Of a stretch of DNA of 29,089 bases, positions 1 through 5,820 are shown one piece after another (within the stretch, counting starts at the first letter, position 1; the number at the start of each line of letters is the position of its first letter). The position numbers and the translations under genes were made by a program. This DNA comes from an uncultured Collinsella sp. (GTDB taxonomy: Bacteria > Actinomycetota > Coriobacteriia > Coriobacteriales > Coriobacteriaceae), in assembly GCA_958405195.1 (NCBI GenBank), contig CATYDM010000022.1, positions 1-29,089 of the forward strand, given 5' to 3'. Under the pieces are notes generated by a model, which saw only the letters and a program-made list of their open reading frames with translations, did no database searches and was not told the DNA's origin.

Positions 1-144
1 TTGAGGGCAAGAGGGCAGCCGGTCGTGTCAATTCCGGTCTAACAGAGCCTTATTTAATCCCCGTACCAGAGAAATCAATTAGCGGGCAGAAGGGCAAAAG
101 TAGTCAAAAAAGCCCCGTCCCAAATTAGCTACCCCTTGCACCGA

Positions 145-984
145 TTATTCGCCCGGGTTGATGTTCGCGTAGAACTCCGCCCCGTCGTCCAGGCGCAGGA
201 TGCCCACGCGACCGAACTCGGAGCCGGTGGCGGCAGCGCAGTCGATGTCGATGCGATCGGGCACACCGGCGGCATCCTCGCCGCCCAGGCGCACGATCTG
301 CCCGCGTCCCGATTCCTCATCGAGCCCCGCCAGACCACCGACCTCGCAATAGCGCCCAAGCGATACCGTGGGCGTGTGACCGCTCACCACGACCGGGCCC
401 TTACCCTCGGTAGAAAGCAGCCCGGTCGGCACATCCCAATAGCCGTGACGAATCCACAGCAGGTCATCGGACGACTGCACTGCGAGCATCTGCTGCAGCA
501 GCTCGCGATCGGCACCCACCGCTCCGACGCCATCGGCACAATCGACACCATGCTCAAGCAAAAACGCGCGCGCCGCCTTCATCTCGATTCCAGCATGTAC
601 CAGCAGATACGGGCGCTCCTCGGTCTCGACCACCGCGTAGAGCGGCAGCGCGGCCATCCATCGCACGAGCTCCTCGTATGCCTCAAATTCCATGTCGTTG
701 AGCTGCTCGCGCGTCGTCCAGCCACCGTTGATATCCCAGGTCTCGGCATCGAGCGGATCCTGACCAATGATGGCATCGAGCATGATCTGCTCGTGATTAC
801 CCTTGAGCACGTGGGCGTTGGGCAGCGAGCGCACGAGCTTAATAACGCCGACCGGATCGGGCCCGCGATCGATCATGTCGCCCAGCACGTACAGCGTGTC
901 GTCGGACGTCAACGAGATCTTAGACAGGGCCTCGTCAAGCGCACGCACGTGCCCGTGAGCATCAGATGTCACATAGATCGCCAT
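145..984 (-). CDS. metallophosphoesterase (serine/threonine phosphatase / ApaH-like)
   Basis: A 279-aa calcineurin-like metallophosphoesterase. The metal-binding motifs are in the usual order: D8-x-H10-G at the N-terminus, GDMIDRG at 35-41, GNHE at 62-65, VHAG at 129-132 and SGHTP at 201-205. This pattern fits the PPP-type phosphatase / diadenosine tetraphosphatase-like group, which hydrolyses phosphoesters with two bound metal ions in the cytoplasm. The substrate cannot be told from sequence: it could be phosphoprotein, a dinucleoside polyphosphate or another phosphoester. The start ATG has an AAGGAGAGG ribosome binding site 6 nt upstream. It is transcribed alone, divergently from the antiporter gene. 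Family assignment is firm; the specific reaction is open. Confidence 0.93.
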   Translation of the reverse strand: MAIYVTSDAHGHVRALDEALSKISLTSDDTLYVLGDMIDRGPDPVGVIKLVRSLPNAHVLKGNHEQIMLDAIIGQDPLDAETWDINGGWTTREQLNDMEFEAYEELVRWMAALPLYAVVETEERPYLLVHAGIEMKAARAFLLEHGVDCADGVGAVGADRELLQQMLAVQSSDDLLWIRHGYWDVPTGLLSTEGKGPVVVSGHTPTVSLGRYCEVGGLAGLDEESGRGQIVRLGGEDAAGVPDRIDIDCAAATGSEFGRVGILRLDDGAEFYANINPGE

Positions 985-1059
985 GGTACGCCTCTCCTTG
1001 CATTGCGGCCGAAGCCCGGCGCCGCAACTAAAACTTCAAGTTGAACTTAAACGTTACCC

Positions 1060-1088
1060 ATTGTACTCCGTTGCAATAAAGCTGGAAA
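1060..1088 (-). promoter_or_regulatory. putative promoter of the metallophosphoesterase gene
   Basis: On the minus strand TTTCCA (1088-1083) is followed after 17 nt by TACAAT (1065-1060), a fair sigma-70-type pair about 75 nt before the start codon. It lies in the 253-nt gap between the divergent phosphoesterase and antiporter genes. I found no equally good promoter for the antiporter in this gap. Confidence 0.4.
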
Positions 1089-1237
1089 GGGTTTCCGAGC
1101 AGAGGCAAAGACGGCGGCCGTCTATGACGATATCGCGCACGCCCGCAATCCAACCCCATAAACCCACCATCTTTGGGTACAAATAACCGCAGACAACTGA
1201 CCGTGCCACGCCAACCACCCAGGAGCGGACACCATCC

Positions 1238-2839
1238 ATGAACCAGATCCTTCTTTTTATCGGCCTCGTCATCATTTTGTGCCTGACCATCAAACCCGTC
1301 GGCAAAAAACTCCCCTTCCCCACCCTGCTCATCTTTATCGCGCTCGGCATGCTGTTGGGCGTCAACGGCCCGGCGCATATCGACTTTAGCGACTACGCAC
1401 TCACCGAAACCGTCTGCAGCACGGCGCTGCTGTTCATCATGTTCTACGGCGGCTTCAACACCAACATCGACCGTGCCAAACCTGTCGCCATACCTGCAGT
1501 GCTGCTGAGCACGCTCGGCGTCGTCATCACCGCAGGCATCACCGGCGTATTCGCCCACTTTGTGCTGGGCTTCGACTGGATCGGCGGCCTGCTGCTGGGA
1601 TCGGTCGTGGCGTCGACCGATGCGGCCAGCGTCTTTAGCGTGCTGCGCGAGCACAGTCTTTCGCTGAGGGGCGGCACCGACTCGCTGCTCGAGGTCGAAT
1701 CGGGCTCCAACGACCCCGTCGCCTACATGCTCACCGCCGTGCTCGCCACACTCGCGTCCGGCGGCGACATCAACATTCCCGCACTGCTGGCCAAGCAGAT
1801 TATCCTGGGCGTGGGTCTAGGCCTTGCCATCGGCTGGGCGGCGGGCCGCCTGATTGAACGCGCGCACGCAACGGCCGAAGGCGCGCAGACCATCTTTTTG
1901 TTCGCCGTGGCGATCGTCGCCTACGCGTTACCAAGCTATCTGGGCGGCAACGGCTTTTTGGCTGTATACCTGGCCGGCATTGTGCTGGGTGCCAGCGACA
2001 TCACCGGCAAAGTCGAGATGGCGCACTTCTTTGACACCCTCACCGAGATGGCCGAGATGACCATCTTCTTTTTGCTGGGCCTGCTCGTTACACCCGCACG
2101 CCTGCCGCAAATGCTGCTACCGGGCCTGGCGCTCATGGCGTTTATGCTCTTCGTGAGCCGCCCCATCGCCGTGGGCATGCTGCTGGCGCCGTTTAGGACG
2201 AACCCTCGCCAGGTTGCGCTCGTAAGCTGGGCGGGTCTGCGCGGCGCGGCTTCGGTCGTATTTAGCCTCTTTGCCGTAGTGGCCGGTGTCCCCGGCGGTC
2301 ACGACCTGTTTGACCTGGTGTTTGTGATTGCCGTGTCGAGCATTGTGGTGCAGGGCTCGCTGCTGCCGGCGGTGGCGAAGAAGCTCGATATGATCGATGC
2401 GACCGGCGACGTGCGCCGCACCTTTAACGACTACCGCGACGAGGACGGCATGTCATTTGTAAAGCTCAAGGTGGGCGCTGGACATCCGTTTGCCGGACGC
2501 TCGCTCGCCGACATTGGCAGCGCAACGGACATGCTGGTGGTCTTGGTGCTGCGTGACGGCGCCCATCCGGTGCTGCCCAACGGCGATACCGTGATCCAGG
2601 AAGGCGATCTGCTGGTTATGGCCGCGCCGACGTTTGAAGAGCGTGCCGAGGTTACGCTGCGCGAGGTCACCGTAACCCCCCACGGTCGCCTGGCCGGCCA
2701 GCGTCTTCGCGATGTGCCGCAAGGCAAGCATCCCTTTATCGTCGTGATGCTCAAACGCGACGGCCAGACGATCATCCCCGACGGCAACACCCTCATATAC
2801 GCCGGCGACGAAGCCGTCATCGCCACACTGGCGTCGTAG
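1238..2839 (+). CDS. NhaP/CvrA-type potassium(sodium)/proton antiporter with C-terminal TrkA-C domains
   Basis: A 533-aa CPA1-family cation/proton antiporter. Residues 1 to about 390 are a series of hydrophobic membrane segments. They contain STDAAS (126-131) and ESGSNDP (154-160), the conserved acidic sites of NhaP-type exchangers. Residues from about 404 to the end are soluble and show two TrkA-C/RCK-C-like halves (around GHPFAGRSLADI and GRLAGQRLRDV), which in this family sense cytoplasmic ions or nucleotides and gate the exchanger. Length and layout match K+/H+ antiporter NhaP2/CvrA. The likely role is cytoplasmic pH and K+ homeostasis. An AGGAG lies 12-13 nt before the ATG, longer than usual. 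The gene is followed directly by a large inverted repeat. The transported cation is inferred from the family. Confidence 0.92.
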   Translation: MNQILLFIGLVIILCLTIKPVGKKLPFPTLLIFIALGMLLGVNGPAHIDFSDYALTETVCSTALLFIMFYGGFNTNIDRAKPVAIPAVLLSTLGVVITAGITGVFAHFVLGFDWIGGLLLGSVVASTDAASVFSVLREHSLSLRGGTDSLLEVESGSNDPVAYMLTAVLATLASGGDINIPALLAKQIILGVGLGLAIGWAAGRLIERAHATAEGAQTIFLFAVAIVAYALPSYLGGNGFLAVYLAGIVLGASDITGKVEMAHFFDTLTEMAEMTIFFLLGLLVTPARLPQMLLPGLALMAFMLFVSRPIAVGMLLAPFRTNPRQVALVSWAGLRGAASVVFSLFAVVAGVPGGHDLFDLVFVIAVSSIVVQGSLLPAVAKKLDMIDATGDVRRTFNDYRDEDGMSFVKLKVGAGHPFAGRSLADIGSATDMLVVLVLRDGAHPVLPNGDTVIQEGDLLVMAAPTFEERAEVTLREVTVTPHGRLAGQRLRDVPQGKHPFIVVMLKRDGQTIIPDGNTLIYAGDEAVIATLAS

Positions 2840-2935
2840 CCATCCCCACCCATAAGTTGCGGTGAAATAGGGATTGAATAGGCTTCTGAACAGCCATTTC
2901 AGTCCCTATTTCACCGCAAGTTATTGAGGGGATGG
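2840..2935. repeat. 96-nt imperfect inverted repeat (long hairpin)
   Basis: The base immediately after the antiporter stop codon begins a long dyad. CCATCCCC (2840-2847) pairs with GGGGATGG (2928-2935). The core TTGCGGTGAAATAGGGA (2858-2874) pairs with its complement at 2903-2919. An inner GGC/GCC pair closes a short loop near 2881-2895. The arms differ at only a few places. It may act as a terminator or mRNA 3' stabiliser for the antiporter, or be a dispersed palindromic element. There is no T-run, so a simple intrinsic terminator is less likely. Confidence 0.8.
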
Positions 2936-2966
2936 GATGAAAATCATTTGAATTGACACCGAAATG

Positions 2967-3036
2967 AAAAAAGCCGGGGAAAACGTCCCCAGCACTTGGA
3001 AGCCCTCTCTTTTGAGATGACCGATTTCTTTATATC
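2967..3036 (-). ncRNA. small structured-RNA-like element, copy A (minus strand)
   Basis: Read on the minus strand, this stretch has the same order of parts as copies B and C: TATAAAGAAATCGGT (3034-3020), a small hairpin UCUC-aaaa-GAGA, a CTTCCAAG box, and a terminator hairpin GC-U-GGGG / CCCC-G-GC (2993-2973) followed by six T residues. The upstream half of the element, including the first stem, is not recognisable and I see no -35 box, so this may be a truncated copy. It points towards the antiporter gene and so away from the DUF3800 gene. Confidence 0.6.
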
Positions 3037-3110
3037 ACGAACACTAGTTAGATGCCATTCATTGAGGGCTTTATCAGGCGCGCCATCCCATCCCATCCAC
3101 ATGGCGCCAT

Positions 3111-3201
3111 TTGAAAGCCGTCCGATCTCATGCTATAAAGAAATCGGTACCCTCGAATAAAGGGACCTCCAAGAGCCGGGGGATGTCCCCCGGCATTTTT
3201 T
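3111..3201 (+). ncRNA. small structured-RNA-like element, copy B
   Basis: This is a direct repeat of copy C. The order of parts is: TTGAAAG; a stem CCGAT (3122-3126) with ATCGG (3143-3147) whose loop carries CTCATGCTATAAAG; a hairpin CCCT/AGGG (3150-3164); the conserved box CCTCCAAGAG; and the terminator hairpin GCCGGGGG/CCCCCGGC (3175-3194) followed by ATTTTTT. The stems stay in place while the bases differ from copy C, which favours a selected RNA structure. TTGAAA (3111-3116) and TATAAA (3134-3139) are 17 nt apart and could instead be read as a promoter for a shorter RNA of about 55 nt. Confidence 0.65.
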
Positions 3202-3309
3202 ATGCGAGTCAAGACTAAATACTTCTCGGGAAAACGCCGGCCCATTGCGTCAGCAATTTACGAGCCGCTCTACCCACCTCTGGACGGCTAAGGACTTTTC
3301 GCAGGTAGT

Positions 3310-3338
3310 TTGACGAACATATGTTTGCTTATTATAAT
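3310..3338 (+). promoter_or_regulatory. near-consensus sigma-70 promoter upstream of RNA copy C and DUF3800
   Basis: TTGACG (3310-3315), a 17-nt spacer, then TATAAT (3333-3338), in an AT-rich patch. Transcription would start near 3345, at the very beginning of RNA element copy C. It would continue through that element's terminator into the DUF3800 gene. This is the best promoter match I found in the window. Confidence 0.75.
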
Positions 3339-3343
3339 ATTAC

Positions 3344-3436
3344 TTGAAAGCACCCCTTATCTCATGGTATAAAGAATACGGTTCCCTCCAAAAGAGGGGC
3401 CTCCAAGAGCCGGGGTCTTACCCCCGGCATTTTTTT
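3344..3436 (+). ncRNA. small structured-RNA-like element, copy C, in the 5' leader of the DUF3800 gene
   Basis: Order of parts: TTGAAAG; a stem near 3355-3360 / 3376-3381 with one mismatch, whose loop holds CTCATGGTATAAAG; a hairpin CCCTC-caaaa-GAGGG (3384-3398); the box CCTCCAAGAG; and the hairpin GCCGGGG/CCCCGGC (3409-3428) followed by seven T residues. The terminator ends only 8 nt before the ribosome binding site of the DUF3800 gene. Transcription would therefore either release a short RNA of about 90 nt or read through into the gene. Structured RNA motifs upstream of DUF3800 genes are known; whether this one matches a described motif needs an Rfam comparison. Confidence 0.7.
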
Positions 3437-3455
3437 GCAAAAATGGAGGCCCATC

Positions 3456-4133
3456 ATGAGCGAACTCTCCGTCTTTGTTGACGAATCTGGCGACCTCGGA
3501 GGCGTCTCCAACTACTACCTCGTCACCCTCGTTTTTCACGATCAAAACGATGCAATCGTTGAACGCATTGACCGCTACGAGCGCGCCCTGTCGCAGTCCT
3601 CGCTTCCCAATACGCCTTTTCATGCAGGACCCCTACTGAATGGAAACGGCGACTACAAAGATCTTCCCAAGGAGCAGCGAAGGCACATGTTGAGCGCATT
3701 TCGCGCGTTCATTCAGCATCTCCCCATACGCTATCTCTGTCTGCAATACCGAATGAGCGAATTCGCCGGCAATCAAAACGGTCTCGCGGAGAGAATGAGG
3801 CGAGACCTCACAGTTGAACTTTTCGACCATCTGGAATTCTTCCAGCGATACGACACCGTTAAGATTTACTACGACAACGGCCAACCGATTGTAACGGAGG
3901 TCATTCATTCTGCGCTTGAGTACGTTCTAGCAAGGGATGTCATCGTATACCGAGAAGCCACACCACGAGCCTACCGGCTATTCCAAGTTGCTGACTACAT
4001 CTGTACGATCGAGCTAACGGCTATCAAGTTTGACAGCAAGGAAGATACAAAGACCGATCGGCTATTTTTTGGAACCCGAAGGACGTTCAAAAAGGGATTT
4101 CTCTTATATCTCAGGAAGAAAAGGATGAACTGA
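3456..4133 (+). CDS. DUF3800 domain-containing protein
   Basis: A 225-aa protein with the DUF3800 signature: VDESGD close to the N-terminus, and near the C-terminus a segment with ATPRAYRLFQVADYIC, the usual late acidic motif of this family. The family is often found among mobile and defence genes and is thought to have an RNase H-like nuclease fold; its activity is unsettled. I chose the ATG with GGAGG 6 nt upstream over an in-frame TTG seven codons earlier, which lies in the terminator T-run. The gene is more AT-rich than its neighbours, consistent with transfer. Its stop and that of the convergent 70-aa gene lie in one short palindrome (4131-4143). It sits directly behind RNA element copy C, so regulation by that RNA is likely. 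Confidence 0.88.
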   Translation: MSELSVFVDESGDLGGVSNYYLVTLVFHDQNDAIVERIDRYERALSQSSLPNTPFHAGPLLNGNGDYKDLPKEQRRHMLSAFRAFIQHLPIRYLCLQYRMSEFAGNQNGLAERMRRDLTVELFDHLEFFQRYDTVKIYYDNGQPIVTEVIHSALEYVLARDVIVYREATPRAYRLFQVADYICTIELTAIKFDSKEDTKTDRLFFGTRRTFKKGFLLYLRKKRMN

Positions 4134-4140
4134 CCCGGGG

Positions 4141-4353
4141 TCACCAGTCGTCAGACGCTCCGCAGTCGTCATCGACGGCAAAGTCGCGGAGGTCGAGGCC
4201 TTCGCGCTCGGCTCGGGCCAGGAGCTCTTGGGGCGACTCGTCCTCGATATCCACTACGTCGAGCATGGCAGCGGGAAAGCCCACGCCCGCCGCGCTCCCA
4301 GCGCGATCGAGCAGGTTCTCGCGTAGCTGGTCTACATCAACTTCGATCTTCAT
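4141..4353 (-). CDS. small acidic hypothetical protein at the end of the BREX operon
   Basis: A 70-aa, strongly acidic protein beginning MKIEVDVDQL and ending in an Asp-rich tail (DDDCGASDDW). I do not recognise a family. The longer open frame that reaches upstream to 4521 is not the gene: only the ATG at 4353 has a perfect ribosome binding site (TAGGAGG, 7 nt spacing), and the upstream part overlaps the 453-aa gene in another frame. It follows the 453-aa gene by 28 nt on the same strand, so the two are probably translated from one message. No terminator is visible behind it; the convergent DUF3800 gene begins 7 nt away. Function unknown. Confidence 0.75.
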   Translation of the reverse strand: MKIEVDVDQLRENLLDRAGSAAGVGFPAAMLDVVDIEDESPQELLARAEREGLDLRDFAVDDDCGASDDW

Positions 4354-4381
4354 GGTGAAACCTCCTACCAGGCCAGGACCC

Positions 4382-5746
4382 CTACTCAGCAGCGCCAAGC
4401 TCATCCACAGCAGCAATAAAAGCCGCAACCTGCTTGTCGTCCATCTGCGTGGCCAGGCGCCCCACGGGCTCATCGTAGGCATACTGCACCTTATCGATAA
4501 AGCAATCCCAAGCACGCTCATCTACACGCACGGCGGCCTCGCAATACTGGCTGAGCTTTTTGAGTCCATACCAAAACGTATTCACATGGCGCGTAGGATC
4601 CTCATCCAGCACACCATCGTAGCGACGCCCGTTAAACTCGCGCATGCGCGCCACGGCAACCTTGAGCGAATCGCCGCCCTCGGCAGAAGCCTCATCCACC
4701 AGCTCGGGAATCGCAACCTCACGCCGAACAGCATGCCTGGTTGCACCATCGTACTCGCCCACCAGCACGTCCTCATCAAGCCGAGAATCGTAGTCCAAAT
4801 AGCTCGTGCCATAACAAATGCCGTGCGGCGAGCCCGTGCCAAACGCGCAGAACAACCCGCCGTCGGCAACAACGCGACGGTAGGTCTCAAACGACTTCTT
4901 AACCTGAGCGAGCAACTCGGAAAGTTCTCCGGTATCACACGCCATCTCGCACGCAACGCACGCAGGCTTCGGCAGCCCCGAAGGCTCCACCGCACTCCCC
5001 GCAACGCGGGCGGCGCGCTCGGCCCGATACGCCTGCGCCGCCAAGCGCGCTCGCTGCGCAGCGCCGCACACGTTGGTAAGTTCACGCTCCAACGCAACGT
5101 CACCAGCAACATCGCCAGCCAAATCGCCCGTAAACCCGTCGGCGCCCTGCGACCCCGTCGCACTCAGCTCGGACTCAAACGTCGCTGTGATCATACCCGC
5201 AAGGTCCGTCGCGTCGGCGGCACAGCGCATCTGCTCCAGCTGCGTACACAGCAGATCAGCATCCAGAGGCACGGCCTCGGCAACGCGCACGTCACTCAGG
5301 CGCGCCACGTCATGCAGCACCATAGCCCCTGCAGCATCGTACGCCGCGCGCACCTTGTCCGCCGTATTCGCACGCAGCTTTACCTCGATAAACGCAAGTG
5401 TCTGTTCCAAACGGGCCAGCAGCTCGGCCTTGTCCTCCATGCGCAAAAAGGCAGCATAGCGGCGCTCCATCCGTAGCGGTCCAACAATGCCCGCCTGCTT
5501 GCGAGCGCGTGCAAGCGCGGCGCCCCCAACACGGCGAACATACCCGTCAACAGCCCGCACGGCAGACTCGTGCGCAGCGTGCTCGGCAGCCTCGACACCC
5601 CTAAGCACGCCCAGCAGCTCGCGGGAGCGCGCCTTGCGCGCCAACTCCCCGCGATCATACTGCTCAAGCGCAGCCTGGCGTTTGGCCACCGATTCAAAGC
5701 CAAACAGCTCGTCGAGCAGCTCACCAACAGAACGCTCGCCCGCCAT
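4382..5746 (-). CDS. hypothetical protein downstream of brxL
   Basis: A 454-codon frame giving a protein of about 453-454 aa that I cannot assign. Residues 1 to about 250 are rich in Ala, Arg, Glu and Leu and look mostly helical, possibly coiled coil. A short repeat GDLAGDVAGDV lies at 207-217. A cysteine cluster C-x2-C-x3-C at 263-270 could bind a metal. The C-terminal 160 residues look like a separate globular domain, with aromatic and acidic residues around YLDYDSRLDED and NTFWYGLKKL. The start has an ideal AAGGAGG site 7 nt away. It lies 74 nt behind brxL on the same strand and GC content is normal for the region. It may be a BREX accessory gene or a chromosomal neighbour that predates the island. 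Confidence 0.8.
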   Translation of the reverse strand: MAGERSVGELLDELFGFESVAKRQAALEQYDRGELARKARSRELLGVLRGVEAAEHAAHESAVRAVDGYVRRVGGAALARARKQAGIVGPLRMERRYAAFLRMEDKAELLARLEQTLAFIEVKLRANTADKVRAAYDAAGAMVLHDVARLSDVRVAEAVPLDADLLCTQLEQMRCAADATDLAGMITATFESELSATGSQGADGFTGDLAGDVAGDVALERELTNVCGAAQRARLAAQAYRAERAARVAGSAVEPSGLPKPACVACEMACDTGELSELLAQVKKSFETYRRVVADGGLFCAFGTGSPHGICYGTSYLDYDSRLDEDVLVGEYDGATRHAVRREVAIPELVDEASAEGGDSLKVAVARMREFNGRRYDGVLDEDPTRHVNTFWYGLKKLSQYCEAAVRVDERAWDCFIDKVQYAYDEPVGRLATQMDDKQVAAFIAAVDELGAAE

Positions 5747-5820
5747 GGCAAGGCCTCCTTACCCGAACACGCCAATACGCTCGCGGGCCCACGCGTACGC
5801 AAACCCGCTCGCCCGCACTT

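Noticed and set aside
106..144. Possible terminator of the metallophosphoesterase gene (GGGACGGGGC followed by six T on the minus strand)
   Set aside because: There is a T-run but no complementary C-rich arm, so no stable stem can form before it.
136..1044. Long open frame on the plus strand (302 codons) opposite the metallophosphoesterase
   Set aside because: It is a GC-rich shadow of the phosphoesterase gene; it has no recognisable domain, while the minus strand has all catalytic motifs.
3111..3436. The direct repeats B and C as a CRISPR array
   Set aside because: There are only two direct copies of about 90 nt, each with its own terminator, and no short regular repeat-spacer pattern or cas genes.
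4131..4143. TGACCCGGGGTCA palindrome as a terminator between convergent genes
   Set aside because: It is only 6 bp per arm, has no loop and no T-run; it mostly reflects the two stop codons facing each other.
4354..4521. Upstream extension of the 70-aa gene to 4521 (126 codons)
   Set aside because: The ideal ribosome binding site belongs to the ATG at 4353, and the extension overlaps the 453-aa gene with a Trp/Arg/Leu-rich, non-protein-like sequence.
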